Source: Nephrocerus scutellatus (lineage: Eukaryota > Arthropoda > Insecta > Diptera > Pipunculidae). From it: DNA of 64,000 nt. The stretch covers positions 113,056,930 to 113,120,929 of the forward strand of contig OX352762.1 of assembly GCA_947095585.1 (NCBI GenBank). The letters are read 5' to 3'. A program made the position numbers and the translations under genes. Position 1 is the stretch's first letter. Every line of letters begins with the position of its first letter. Shown here one piece after another: positions 24,714 through 37,600 of the stretch. The notes beneath the pieces are model-generated. The model was not told the DNA's origin and did not search any database. It saw only the letters and a program-made list of their open reading frames with translations.

Positions 24714-24895
24714 GTAGGTGGCGCTGGAGTCGATATATTTACGAAAAATTCATATTCAAACCATATGTTCGTTTGATGATCTTATACGTTTTTACTTTTT
24801 TAGACCCTGTAGGTGGCGCTGATGTCGAGATATTTAAAGTGGTAAGAAGAAAGATGGTAAAATGGTAAAACGGCAAAATGGTAAAATGGCATTTT
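24714..24895. repeat. Direct repeat plus ATGGTAAA minisatellite
   Basis: A 28-bp word beginning GTAGGTGGCGCTG and ending ATATTTA occurs at 24714-24741 and again at 24809-24836, a spacing of 95 bp with three mismatches by eye. Right after it, 24853-24895 holds about five units of ATGGTAAA and variants. No gene is near. Confidence 0.75.
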
Positions 24896-25574
24896 TGGTT
24901 TTTATATTTTAAAACCCATAAACTGACTTAAAACAACTTATAAAAAAATGTCACAAATCGATATTCTGGCGCAAAAATTTGTTTATGATATAAATATTAA
25001 AATTATACGCGTCACAATTGTTTTACAACTAGTCCCCTTAAAGCCGAGATATACGAGTTCCTACCAAAAACTTACTACTATAGACACACGAGCTAATGTA
25101 TTCTGCTATGCGAGTGACTACACTCACCCTTGTATGTATATTTAGTTGTAATTCAGTATTAAAACTAATTTATCATAAAAGCCTAAGTATAAAACGTTAA
25201 ATGTAGGTCTTTCAACACCTTTAGGCTTAAAAAATCGATACCGATGCTTAGATTGAGTATTTTTTCAGTTTCCTCAGGGATAGTAGCCCCAATTAATGAA
25301 AAAATTACGCCGAGCGCTAACCAATTGTTTTAAAATAAGACCCATACAGTTTTGACTGGTACGATTCGAGATATACGACACGGCAAACACACGGTACAAA
25401 CGTAAAAACGTACAACCGTACACACGCTCTCTGAAAAATTGTTCGTGACCTTTGGATATAAGCTTCGGCCTTCGGGCTCGCAATAAGTAATTTTTGTAAT
25501 TATTTTACAACAGGCTTACCGTCAGACTGTTGGTATACAAAAAAAAAAAGATTTTGTAATATAAAAAAAACAAC
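24896..25574. other. Unassigned AT-rich DNA
   Basis: No coding signal or known repeat is seen. A small inverted motif (CTTCGGCCTTCGGG) lies near 25464-25477. Confidence 0.35.
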
Positions 25575-26040
25575 CCATAAAAATTAAAATTTTTCATGTA
25601 AATTCTCTATGAAAACTTTACAAAAACGTTTGTCCCTCGGGATAAACATATGTTTTAAATTTGACTGATTTTTAAAGAAATTATACGGACACCCCTCGTG
25701 ACCCAGGGCCCATTCGCTCAAAAAATGTCCAAAAAGTTTTGTCCATCGGAGATACACATGTGTATAAAATTTTACCAAAATCGGGTTAATTTTTATTTTA
25801 AATATGTACTCCGTTATCTAACGGCATTGGAGGCCCGGGGGACCCCAAATTTTGTTTCCGAAAATACATATGTGTGCAAAATTTCAATAAAATCGGGTTT
25901 TGAAAGTGGTTTAAAAATTGATCGCAAAGTTCCACGACAAACCGACCGACATACAGACGTGCCACGGAAAAGCGAATTTAAAAATTCAAAATTTTCTTCT
26001 AAATTCTCTGATCGGAGATTCGATTTTGTAGTGAAATTTC
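25575..26040 (+). repeat. Repeat family G, long copy
   Basis: The block starts with CCCATAAAAATTAAAATTTT and AAATTCTCT. It contains CATCGGAGATACACATGTGT, AAAATTTTACCAAAATCGGG, then ATATGTGTGCAAAATTTCAA, AAGTGGTTTAAAAATTGATC and a second TAAATTCTCT near 26000. It is non-coding. Parts recur at about 7928, 8862, 26450, 36130, 37235 and, inverted, 41205. The layout suggests an old non-autonomous element, type unknown. Confidence 0.65.
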
Positions 26041-26344
26041 CCATTTGATGGTGAAAACATAGCAGCCACAGCACACGGTTGGTGCGACGTACACACAACG
26101 ACGTACGAAGTACCACTAAAATTCTTTCTTTTGAGTTGAGTTAAGCTGTAAAAAAGTTGAGTGCGTAACCAGTTCTTCATATACTCGTAATATTGTACAA
26201 AACACAAATTAAGAATGCACTCACACAACTGACTGTACAACACATTTCAATTGCGGAACAATTCAGTTTTGTATAAAAATATTTGTTCTACTTCATCTTG
26301 ATATCTCTATACTCTCTGCTGCAATGGAACAACAAAAGAACCAC

Positions 26345-26635
26345 AATCGTAAAAAAGCAGCCCTGCTTACAGCGCATCAGCTCATCAGCGCACACAGAAC
26401 ACCGTCGTTGTAGTATGATATGATCTGATGCCGCTAAATGGGAAAATTGGTATGGGAGCCCCACGATCCCGCTGCCGGATCTCTCTCAAATTTTAATAGA
26501 AAGTATTGTCACCGGAAATATATATGTGTGCAAAATTTCAATAAAATCAGGCTTTGGAAAGTGGGTTAAAAATTTATCAGAAAATCTGACCAGCCAGCCA
26601 CGGGCACGCGAAGTTAATATAATGAATTCAATAAT
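26345..26635 (+). repeat. Repeat family G, second subtype
   Basis: Starts with GCGCACACAGAACACCG-like sequence, then TGATCTGATGCCGCTAAATG, TATGGGAGCCCC, AATAGAAAGTATTGTC, TATGTGTGCAAAATTTCAAT, GAAAGTGGGTTAAAAAT and ACGCGAAGTTAATATA. The same order occurs at 37148-37425. The SINE copy begins 6 bp after its end. Confidence 0.7.
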
Positions 26636-26640
26636 ATTCG

Positions 26641-26899
26641 GCGCGACAGACCATTGCGGTCCAAGACCCAGCTTTTTGCAACCATTTGTGTTGAGCATGT
26701 ATATATTTGTATACAATTTTATGTCGGATCCGAACTGCGAATTGATAAGCTTTCCGTGACAAGTTATTACTCTCGGACGTTTGTCAGACTTTCGCGAGAG
26801 ATGGGACACAGTGAAAAATACTTTAAGTGTTACTGGGTTTCGAACCACGAACCTCCTGCTCAGAAGCCATGCTCTTATCCACTGAGCCTTGGCGCCCAC
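26641..26899 (-). mobile_element. tRNA-derived SINE (family H), best copy
   Basis: In sense (minus) orientation the head near 26895-26836 looks like a tRNA. An A-box-like CCAAGGCTCAGTGGATAAG covers 26892-26874 and a B box GGTTCGAAACC covers 26846-26836, about 35 bp apart, as in pol III promoters. The body follows with CCATCTCTCGCGAAAGTCTG and GTCCGAGAGTAATAACTTGT. The 3' end reads GGTCTTGGACCGCAATGGTC then TGTCGCGC. Head plus unrelated body repeated at other loci is the definition of a tRNA-derived SINE. It is probably not a working tRNA gene, because the anticodon stem is poor and sequence continues past the T arm. Confidence 0.75.
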
Positions 26900-27751
26900 T
26901 TTTGTTAATAATACACCTTAATAAAAGTGGTAAAAATTGAAGAATTTTTGAGTTAAATCAATGGATCTAACGATGATTTATTTAACGACGTTTTATTTAA
27001 ATCACATAATTCGTTATGTTTTTTGCGTGCACAATCGTTATCCACACTTAATTTAGAAGTTATCACGAGTGCACAAAAAACATATTTTATCACTTAAATT
27101 TATTCCACGTATCTGGATAACTGCACAAGTATAAAATTATTGCAGAAATGCGTTTTATGGCAACGCTCTATACGCGTACATTCACCCAACGTAGCATGCA
27201 CGTACTCCTTTTTTGTTCGCACGAAGGTACAAAGTTGGTTCTTTAGCCTCTGTTTTCTGCCACTGGATTTGACGCTCACAAAGAGATATTGAATAATTTA
27301 TTTCAAGAACAGAATGCAGATGCGTTGTAAGTAGTAGTAGTAGTAGTTGCCAACGTAGTAGAACCAGCAGCCGATTTATTCTCCTTTATTTCCTCCATCG
27401 GATATTGATGCTCGAGCACGTAAGCCCTCGTTGTTTTCCTATCAAAGTGTAAACATGTCCGTTTTGTTGATGTGTTTGTCGATGGGAGTTCTAGGAGGAT
27501 ATTTTTAAATTTATTTTACATTAAATTTTGCTAAAAATCTGTACAAAAGTAGGTTTGTATATGGTATGTTTGTATGTATAAACTCGGCTTTGTTGTTATA
27601 TGAAAGACTCTATATAAAAACACTTAAGAAATAGTTCGATAGCAGGAATAAAGGACAAAAGATCTTCTTATGAATTTCAAAAAATTTTATTTGTAATTTT
27701 GGAAATGACATCGTAGATGGTTTAAATATTTGCACTTTCCTGCAAGAAACC
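26900..27751. other. Unassigned AT-rich DNA with a GTA microsatellite
   Basis: A (GTA)n run of about six units lies near 27329-27347. No gene or shared repeat is recognised. Confidence 0.4.
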
Positions 27752-28200
27752 TCTCCATCGACGGTCCTGATTCTAGTTTGGCATCACTAAACTATGGGCG
27801 TCCTGGTTTACGCCATCCTTCCAACGTAGTCTTGGCCGGCCTTTCTATTGTGTGCCATTATTTCTACTGCGAAGGACTTTATAAGCAGGATCCTCTCAGC
27901 TCATACGAACTAAATGTCCCGTCCACCGTAACATACCAAGCTACGGTAACGCTTGTAGATCTCATTATTATAGAGTCTCCGGAATCGTACTTCCTCAAAT
28001 ACGGGGCCAACAAAACTTTCATAAGTTTTTTCTATCAAACGCGGCTAAAAGGTCAGTCAGAATACATTTTGATAAGCACCCACCAAGTCTGGGATCCTGT
28101 TGTAAGTTCTGGTTGATCAATAGTTTTATACTAGAAAACGTCTTGCTTAAATTCCTGGATTTGAAGGGAAGTAGCTTTGTTGGTTTTAAGCCACCGGTGG
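27752..28200 (-). mobile_element. Family A fragment, C-terminal region (copy k)
   Basis: Complementary to the family A 3' part. The words CTAAACTATGGGCGTCCTGG, ACGCCATCCTTCCAACGTAG, TCTTGGCCGGCCT and GCTTTGTTGGTTTTAAGCCA match copies e, f and h at the same relative positions. Frames are broken throughout. No GAT tail is visible at the 3' end, so this end is probably truncated or rearranged. The right end adjoins the mariner-like fragment. Confidence 0.7.
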
Positions 28201-28204
28201 GTTA

Positions 28205-28690
28205 TCAGGTGTTACAACTGATCCAATCGATATTTTAAAGTGTGATAAAAAATACCATCGATGCCAAAATTTAGGAAGCACAACATTATTCAAATGTCTG
28301 CACGGAAATGCCTAGGCAAGTAAATGTTAAGGATTTGAAATAGTCCCAAAGAAAAAATCGGAAAGCGTCAAATTACACGATCGAGACAGCCAGTTGTGGT
28401 CAATTTCTGGGGATAACACGATCGCCGAGTTTCCACTTCAATAGCTTGATTGTTTGGCCAGCTGTGTGGCATGTGGCGCCGTCTTGTTGAAGCCACATAT
28501 GCTCCAAGCTAACGTTCTCAAATTTACCTTATACTATGAATGCGCCACCAGCATCATTGAAGAAGTATGTGCCAATGACCTTTCCAGCATGAAACTCTCA
28601 CCAAACAGTAAATTTTTGTAGGTCTAGGGGCATTTCGTGTATGGTGTTAGTTACTGCTGACAAAAAGTAACGAAGTGGAAACTTAAATTT
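28205..28690 (-). mobile_element. Mariner-like transposase, C-terminal half, decayed
   Basis: The minus strand from about 28645 reads HEMPLDLQKFTVW, then KVIGTYFFNDAGG, and MWLQQDGATCHTAGQTIKLL (the block around the second catalytic D), then KLGDRVIPRN, FRFFLWDYFKSL and finally CRHLNNVVL. This is the standard order of a mariner-superfamily transposase whose C-terminal half carries QDGATCHTA and PLDFFLWG blocks. Stops and frameshifts abound. Confidence 0.75.
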
Positions 28691-29399
28691 ATTCGAATTA
28701 AAAACTCAATAGGTACCCTGATGCTGATACATTTTCACACACATAAGAGTTAACATTGGTTTCGAGTAGATTTCCTTTATTATCATCAAGGTTTTACATC
28801 TCCTCAATCTCATCGAGGGTTTTAAGGGATTTGGTATTAAAGAGTTTCGAAGACGTTCTTTATGACATACGGTGCCCAGAATTCTCAACGAGAAAAGACT
28901 CATCTCGGACACGAGTTCGTGATGTTTTTTGCTGAGCTGATTTTTTTTTAAACATAAGTTAGTACTTGGTTTTATACACCAAAAGCTCATATGTTCAAGG
29001 TTATTTCTTACATTTAAAAACCTTGACATAATTTTGTTGGTCGTATAACAGTATAAACAGCGTACTTCTGGTTCCGATGCGATGCTGCAATTGACTCCAG
29101 ATACTAATAAGAAACTTCGACTTTTTCTCTCAATTCCCGAATCGATGGACAAATTTTCGATTCTTTCTAGCCAAGATCTAATTTGTTTTGCTGTGAATTA
29201 TGAATGCAGATACAGATTTCATGCCACCCTTCTTGATGTAGATTCTTCTCTGAAAAAGCTTCTTATATACTCCCAAGAATTTCTACCGATGACTTCAAAT
29301 CGTTTGCGTATATGAATGGACATTTTGTTCCTCTGGATGTAACTTCACGCACACATTTGCAATGGACAACCTGTGTTATAGTCTTGTCAGTTTTGTGTT
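28691..29399. other. Unassigned AT-rich DNA
   Basis: The frame at 28706-29152 (minus) has no recognisable motif. Composition is AT-rich. Nothing else is seen. Confidence 0.35.
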
Positions 29400-29640
29400 A
29401 GAGTAAGTAGTGTTACTTAAATCTTTCCACGTCTCGAGGAGCATCAACAACACCTACGCGCCATCTTATTGGAGTTCTGCAATTGTTGGAGTTGCTTCCA
29501 ACACATTCTCAAAGAAATTGGTTCATCCTCGGCCGTCCTGCTCATATTTCACACAGGAGTTATCGTCGCACCGTATTGTGTGTCCAATCCACTGTCACTT
29601 TCTCCTCCGCACAATAATGACTATATGTTTTTAGCCTGTT
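29400..29640 (-). mobile_element. Possible RT C-terminal fragment (RTE-like)
   Basis: The minus strand near 29620 reads RRRKWQWIGHTIRCDDNS followed by a broken frame. This resembles the KWRWIGHTLR block near the end of some RTE-type RT proteins. Only one motif supports it, so the call is weak. Confidence 0.35.
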
Positions 29641-30074
29641 TACTGCTAAAGTTCTCCATTGGAGATACGATTGGGCCAAAAGATCCTCAAGATGATTTTT
29701 AGACATTTGTTTACGAAAGTTTCTAGCTTATGAGTTGTAATGTTTCACACGCCCATTGACGAAAGTGACACTATAACCTAGCCTCGAAAGTAGCCGTTAT
29801 ACACACTATTGGGTTATGTAATATACTATATACACCTTCCAAGAACTGCACTCATACAACAGTACATTTTGTTCTTCTACAATGAGCCCATGCATCAAGG
29901 GACTTGCACCCTTATAATGCCTAGGCACAGCGTGGTCTTGTAAATATTTGGATATAAAAAGGAAAGTGTCGTGTTGGATGGAGTTGAGCTCATACCCGAG
30001 CCCTCACAAACTAGAATATTGTGCTGATAAAACCACACAGATCGCTCTAAATCTCGATTAGTTGATAAATAGAT
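29641..30074. other. Unassigned AT-rich DNA
   Basis: No coding signal, RNA gene or shared repeat was recognised. Confidence 0.35.
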
Positions 30075-31100
30075 TAGTCCATAGTAGAGCATCTATTTCC
30101 CAAAGGATCAAATAATTTGTGCAACATAATACGAGAAATTAGCACAAAAAGTATTCCCAGGCTAACACTGGATGAACTCGTCAACGCATGTAAAAGAGTA
30201 AGTGACAACAAGGCTCCTGGACCTGATGGCATACCTAATAAAGCATTGAAAGCGACCATTCAAAATAGACCGGACATAGATGAAGGAGTTTTCCCTGAAC
30301 CTTGGAAGCCGGAACATTTAGTACTGCTACCAAAGGGAAACAAACCAACAGGGGAACCATCGTCTTACTGCCCAATATGATATTAGAGATATCAGAGAGG
30401 CTCATATATGACCGATTGCTTAATATAGCAGATGATAAAGGAGCACTGTCAGATCATCAGTTCGGGTTTCGAAAGTCGCGCTCGACCGTCGACGTCATAA
30501 AGGCGGTGGTCAATATAGCAAAGAAAGCGATAGAAGGAGATACATAGTTGCAGAGGGGGCACAAAGGAATATTGTGCAGTAGTGATACTGGACATAAATA
30601 ACGCCTTTAACTCCGAAAATTCGCCATCATCACTCGCCAAAATGGATGCACCGTACTATTTACGGAAAATAGCTACTTAAGCAATAGAAGGCTGAGGTAC
30701 GAAACCAATGAGGGTGCAAAGTACTATAACGTCTCCACAGGAGTCCCACAAGGATCGGTTCTGGGCTCTCTTCTATGGAACAATATGTAAGATAGAGATA
30801 TAGAAAAGATGGAATACATAAGCATACGGGTTGGTTTTCCGACTATCAGATCAAAGGATTCTGCCAAATACCTAGGAGTAATGATTTATAGCAAGCTACG
30901 TTTTAGGATACACGCAGCAGCATTAACTCGCATACTGCTAAACGTCGGGGGACCAGGATATCCAAGAAGGATCCTAATGTTCAGAGTAGTCAGCTCAGTC
31001 CTCCTTTACGCAGTCCCAGTTTGGACTGATGCACTGGCGACAAAGGAAATAAGAAGGCACCTATCGTCTACATACAGAGTTATTGCACTGAATAATTGCA
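30075..31100 (+). mobile_element. R1/I-group non-LTR retrotransposon RT, decayed
   Basis: Plus-strand blocks in order are LTLDELVNACKRVSDNKAPG, PDGIPNKALKA, FPEPWKPEHLVLLPKGNKP, ERLIYDRLLNIADDKGALSD, HQFGFRKSRSTVDVIKAVVN, then VSTGVPQGSVLGSLLWNNM. It then jumps to EYISIRVGFPTIRSKDSAKY, LGVMIY, YAVPVWTDALATKEIRRHLS and YRVIALNNCR. The FADD box and about 100 residues around it are missing at about 30790. KAPGPDGIPN and the late WxDAL and YRVxAL blocks suggest R1-type elements. Frameshifts near 30380 and stops near 30545-30600 kill it. Confidence 0.75.
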
Positions 31101-31460
31101 GATGAAATGCTTATGATCTCAATTAGAAGAGCCTCAATTCAACAGGACCAACGTTTTTATAGTGTATCCAATTCCATTGCTACCATCCATCTATGCTGCA
31201 CGGAGTACTTGGAATTGGATATATTGGAGCACTTTGGAATTCGAAACCATTACGTGACAATAACTCTCTTTGTATGTATCCTTGATATGAGCTATGAGTT
31301 TTTCTAGGATACCAGTTCTGCGCAATGCCAACCAGATAACATTTAAGTTTTAAAAAATATTTCTAAAAACTGTCTGCATGTGAAGAAAGTTCTTATGTTT
31401 TTTAAATCAATTCACTCAAAACTACGGATTTATATTTTAATCTTAAAAGATATTTTTTTA
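31101..31460. other. AT-rich DNA downstream of the zinc transporter
   Basis: No gene. It separates the R1-like fragment from the poly(A) signals of the minus-strand transporter. Confidence 0.4.
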
Positions 31461-31470
31461 TTTATTTATT
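31461..31470 (-). terminator. Overlapping poly(A) signals of the zinc transporter
   Basis: TTTATTTATT on the plus strand gives two overlapping AATAAA hexamers on the minus strand, about 200 nt after the transporter stop. This is a normal 3' UTR length for a fly gene. The assignment is by position only. Confidence 0.55.
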
Positions 31471-31665
31471 ATAAATAAAAATACTGTATCAAAGGCAACG
31501 ATTAAAAAAATAAAACCAAATCTTTAACTTGTACTCTGAGGTAGTTACAAAAACACTTCATAGTCTCATAGTCTCATCGAGAATTACAGCACAGTTACCC
31601 AGTTATGCGGCTGATGCAATTGTCAATCATTGTCGTCAATTTCAGCATAAGCTGCTCTCAGCCCC

Positions 31666-34600
31666 CTACAATCCGAATCGTTCAATTTGAATCGTACTGT
31701 GCTTAATGTTGTATTTTCTGCTGCTGGCCACTTTAGTTGCTTCCAGGCAAATGGCATCGCTATCTGTCATAATATCTGCAATGCAAAATGAATGACAGTG
31801 TAGGGGAAGTGTGGAAGAAATTTGGTGATTCAAGGATTGTGAAAACGATCTTACCCACAGCTAAATGAACCATCATCACACTGTGATTGACAGTATGATT
31901 CCACACATTCAAATGATGAACTGACCTAAAATGAGAATTCAATAAAGGGAGGTGATTCGACAGCACAATTTTGTACTTTTGCCATTTTACTTACTTGACT
32001 CCTCCAATCTGGCATAAATCCCTTTCGAGGTCTCCCAAAGAAATTTTCACTGGAACTGAGTCCAATAGAATGGCAATGGATTCTTTGAAGAGTTTTGTGG
32101 TCGTCATTATGACAATCACAGAGAACAGCAACGTGCAGAGTGGATCGGCAAATTTAGCTTGTGGCTAAAATTGGAGACAACATCAAACTAACAAAATTCA
32201 CTTGATAATCGCCAACTTACAAAAAACTTGATCAGAATTGATGCAATGAATACACCGATGCTCTGGACTAGATCACCAATAACGTGAATTATTGCCGCTC
32301 GCAAATTTAGATTTTCTTCAACTGTACATGTGTGTCTAAGGATGAATTATTATTAATATCTAGTACTTGTTTATCCCGTTTTCCATGATTTACTTATTGG
32401 GTAACTTGCTGTTCTCGACAATTTGCATATCATCGGCAAAGTCGTGCGAATGCGAATGACTATGACTGTGACTGTGAGTACCACTTGACGGCAGTAGGGC
32501 AGATCCATGCAAAATATACGCCATTCTGAAAAATCGACGTTGAATAATGTCAATTGTGTCATCGAATATCCTTTGCTCTCGGGCAGACAGTCTGTCAGAC
32601 AGACTGACTGACCGAGTGTAGAGGAATCACATTCTTACGCTATATTGATTAAAATTCCAATTACTGAAATCGCCATCATCGTATTGGCATCCAAATCAAA
32701 ATCATCTGTGTATAATCTTTGCACTGCAACTAACACCAGCGTAGCGGTAAGGATCCATATGCCCAAAATCGATACAATGGCACCCATGACCTCTGCGGAA
32801 ATACGAGAGAAATTCATTAAAATTTAATCGCTCCCATCCTGAAGCGTTTGTGTTGGCTGAAGCTGGCCAGCAGAATATATTTGCATCGTTATCGAAATTT
32901 CAACGAGTCAGCTCCTCATGTGGGTGAACATTGAGTTGTGTACCCAGAAATAGAGTTCGATTGATTTGCTTTAAAGAACAGAGTGATTTGTCTGGATGTT
33001 AACAAATCACGTACAGTATCACGAAGGAAGGAATGAAAACTGTACTCTTACAGAAGGTTATTTTCCTTAAATATTGGGGTTCATACGCCACCAAAATGGG
33101 CTTCGAATTCAATGCAAATATGGAGGCCTGCTTGCAGTCTTAGTATACTACTGTATACTAGATCAACTGTAAAACTAGATATAAATCACACTGTATATAC
33201 AGTCAAGTAGAATCTTACCCATTCGTTTATACCCAAAGGACATGATTTTGTCAGGTGGTTTGCTTCCTATCCAAATTGCCATGAGTCCAATAACGAAACT
33301 AATACAGTCGGAAGCTAAATGTGCTGCATCTGTCATAATGGCTAAGCTTCCGGCAAAGTAACCTCCAATGAATTCGACGATCTGCGGATAGCAATTGTAC
33401 GCATTATTGTCGTAATTATCATAAAGCGCGGACGAATCGTTATTGATTTCGAATACGGTAGCTACGTATCGCTTCTATCAGCTCTGAAGTACTCACCATA
33501 AATATGCAGCATAATATTATCGCAAGGAAAATTTTTAATTTGGCATCCTCTGTTGATTTGCTTTTTAGATTCCTTTCGAAACCGGGTTGACCACATTTAC
33601 AAACAGATGTTTGCTGACTGTGATAATCATCCTTGAAACGGAAGGAAAAACAAGGATAATTTAAAAATGAATTTCTTCGGTAGATATCGGTTAATAAAAT
33701 GGAAGATGACTAAAGTCTGGTTGACTTATTATAAGGCGAGGAAATGTCGCCAAGCTACTGACTACGCACCCATATTTTTACGAAAGTTTCCAAGTGTTTT
33801 GTGCATTTGGTGATCTCACAGCTGTATTCTCTATTCTATTTTCTATTCCACGAATTCATTGTGTTAACCGATTTTCTTACAAAATTTAGCTACAATATGA
33901 AGGATTTGGAATTGGTAATTTTTGTGAATTAGGGTATAAAAAGCAAAATTACAGGTTTTGGTTTACAATGCAAATGTAATATAAAATCACACCGAATCAG
34001 GGTGAAGATTTTTAAATAAAGAGGTTCCTAATATCAAAGCTCCGTTTTCCCAAGAGGGTTTCAGAGTTATGAGTTAAGTTAGTTACAGTTTTTTTTGGAC
34101 AATTCTACTCGCTTAAACCTCATTGAAAATGAGACACTTCAACAACGTTTGCAAGTTATCCAAAATTGTCATCCAATTACGCTTTCGGTTGCGAAAGCTT
34201 TAAGTGCGCTAACTCTAATTTTCGGTCGTTTTATTTGTCCGGATCAACGAACGAAAGATTTGAGACAACATATGCCCTTCGTAATGCTCCCATACTAACA
34301 AGATAAAGAAACGAATGAGTGCCAAGAAAATTGCGGATGCAATCCGCTAGTATTGGTGGGGTCCTAAATTTGTTTATTTATCGTCTATCTCAGAATCTCT
34401 CTTAAGCCGTACGATCGTTAGCTGCGATGTTACTTCAGTGAGCTTAAAAATGTGCAAAAACGATCCCGAACCTATTGGAAGGTTGAGCCCATTTCTGGCT
34501 CAACGGCTTCGTTACTAAGCAAAATTGTTGGATTTGAGCAAGTCAGCAACACGAAGCTATTCATGAACGTAATATCACCTCTCCTTGAATTCAACCGCAA

Positions 34601-37600
34601 TACTCATGGCGCTCTAAATGCTCATCAGTTTACCCTCAAGCCCATCTTCGGACGTACAGTTAAGTTCAGAGATTCGTTCTTCCGCCGTATATCATGTATG
34701 TGGAATGCTCTGTCAAGCTCTGTCTTCCCACATCACTATGATCCACAGGCATTCAAAACTCAAGCTCATAGACATCTCCTCTTTTCTCCTCCTCTTCCTT
34801 AACGCCCACGCTGTGCCAAGCATATAGCCGAGCATTATAAGGGTGCGAACACCTTGAAGCGTGCGCGAATTATAAAAAAAAAAAAACAAAAAAAAAAATG
34901 GAATAGTCATTCGGTCGCTTCGTCCGTATGACTTGACGCCTTTGGTCTTTTTTTTATTAAGGCTTTATCAAGCCCGCAGTCTATGCCTATAATAAGCGAA
35001 AGACTTCAGACGACCTCAGGATCAACATAGAACGGGTTATTAGCGGCATATATGCCGATTAATGCGAAAAAGTCATGTAAAATTAAGTTTAGCGCATTCA
35101 CTCGTGCGGAGGACATTTCATAATTAATAGCATCGAAGGTACTTTAAACCGAAACCTTTTTAGAAAAAACAAAAATGAGCCCTCTTAATGAAAAACGCTT
35201 TAGAACTCGAAAGCCAAAAGAAGTATGAGGATAGTAAAGCGGAGCTTCTCAACTCGCCATATGGATAGTTGTCATTCAGTCCAAAGGCTGAGTTATTACT
35301 CTTATATTTTTAATATTTTTTCTCCTGAAACTACCCCTATGAATAAAACAAAAACCTCAGAAATATACCATCGTAAGTCGTGCGCTAAACAATTGTTTCA
35401 CAACAAGTCCCATCAAATTCTGACTGGTAGAAGTCGAGATCACGATCGGATGCAATTGCAACTGACAAACAACCACATGCTGATTATTCGTTTCACTTTA
35501 CGGGCTTGCAATTAAGTCAGTATTAACTTATTTCAAATGCAAATAAATATGCATGGAAATATGTTGATAAAAGGCAAATGGATTAGATCGAAGGTTTACA
35601 CTTTGGTGAGGAAGAACTCAGACTTATTAAGCAAATGATTCAAACAAACAAATAAACGAGTGAAATGTATGCGCTGTTTACCACGGATTTTATTTCAAAT
35701 AAAGTATATTTGCGGTGCGGATAGTTTACGTGTCTATTTCCACAATTGGAATTCCCGTAGACACTCAATAAATCGGAAATTCCATCCCGCATTTGATTTT
35801 GTTGTTTTCAATCAAAAGGAAATTTACGAACGGAATACTTCTATTTTCATTATCTGTTGGTAAGGCGAGGAGTGATGTTTATAAATACAGCCCGTATGCG
35901 TATTAATATATAGATATTTCAGAATCAGTTATTGAAAAAATTATGACAGTAATTATTTCATTAAAATGGGTGTACCCGAGGAATTACTCATGGGAAACCA
36001 TTAAAAATACGAAACAATCCGATGGTTTCTAAATTCGGATGGGCTTGTATTATAGTATAGATCGACGTTTAATAGGAAAATAATATTTTCTTTTAACAAA
36101 GGGTTTGTGTTCTTTTAGTACGCTGTGAAGAATCACAAGAAATACACAGTTGTGCAAAGTTTCAATAAGATTGGACTATGGAAAGTCGTTGAAAAATTGA
36201 TCGCAAGATTCCACCACTGAACGAAAGAAAGAACCATGCCGACGTGAAGTTACTATAGAGAGAACAGCCCATAAAAATAAAAAAATAACCAAAAGTGTAC
36301 TGAATTCCACTATAAATGCTTAAAAATAAAAACACTTGCGAAGCGCTGCAACTCAACATCATCATCATCATATTTGGCTGTGTCCGGTCCTGGCCTTCCG
36401 CAAAATATCTCCCCACAGGTCCCGATTTCGAGCCAATGTCATCCAGCTTGGAATCCCTAAACTCTGGGCGTCCGGGTCTATGCCATCCTTCTAGCGTAAG
36501 CTAGGCTGGCCTCCCTGTCATGTTCCATAAATCCTACTGCAAAAGACTTTCCGAGCAGGATCATCTTCGCTCATGCGAACTAGGTGTCCTGCCCACCGGA
36601 GCCTACCGAGCATAATTCTCTTCGCGATGTCGATATCGCAGTAACGCTCGTAGATCTCATCATTATAGTGTCTCCGGAATCGTCCTTCCTCACATACGGG
36701 GCCAACAATTCTCCGTAAGACTTTTCTCTCGAACGCGGCAAAGAGGTCAGAATGCCAAGTGTCGGATCCATATGTAAGTACTGGGATGACAATTGTCTTA
36801 TATACCAACACCTTGGATGTTATGGTTAAGTTCCTGGATTTGAAAAATATTGACAGACTATAGTAGGCTTTGTTGGCTTTAAGCAACCGTGCGCGTATTT
36901 CTGGTTCCATGCTGTTATCGGCTGCTACAGTTGACCCGAGATAGTTAAAGGATTGCACTACTTCAAATTCGCGCTCCACTATTTGAATTGAGGGACCAAT
37001 GTACTCTGTTTTGCACTCATTTATGTGCAGCTCCATATTAAGTACCGCCAGCTCGATCTGGATGAAAGCTCCCTGTACAGCTGTTCGATTTCTACCAACG
37101 TAGAAACGTCAGGTTAAAGAGGACACAGGCCAGTCCATCCCCTTGTCGGCTTACTGCGCACTAATGCACACAGAACACAGGCATTATTTTATTATTACAT
37201 GATCTGATGCCGCTATATGGAAAAAAATGTATGGGAACCCCCGACCCCGCGGCCCGATCACTCTCAAATTGAATAGAAAGTATTGTCGTGGGACAATTTT
37301 TAAACGTGTGTGCAAAGTTTGAATAGTATCGGGCTTTAGAAAGTGGGTTAAAATTTGATCACAAGATTCTATCATCCAGCCAGCCAGCCACGGCCACGCG
37401 AAGTTAATATAGAGAATTTCAAAAGGGACAAGATTCTTCTTGACTCTACAGAACACCCATGAGTCATTTGGATTTGGGATTTTAAGTCCCGTTTGAGGCA
37501 ATCAGATTTTGGAGAAAAAGATTCAGGAACGAGCTATACGAACTGTAAAGCGAAATCGACCTGGTCAAGAAACTACGTGAAAGGTGTTATTGTTTTGCAC

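Noticed and set aside
26641..26899. Functional tRNA gene
   Set aside because: A and B boxes are present, but the anticodon stem is poor, sequence continues past the T arm and the unit is repeated elsewhere.
28706..29152. 148-codon frame on the minus strand
   Set aside because: Rich in S, K, L and M with no motif, in AT-rich DNA without other coding signs.
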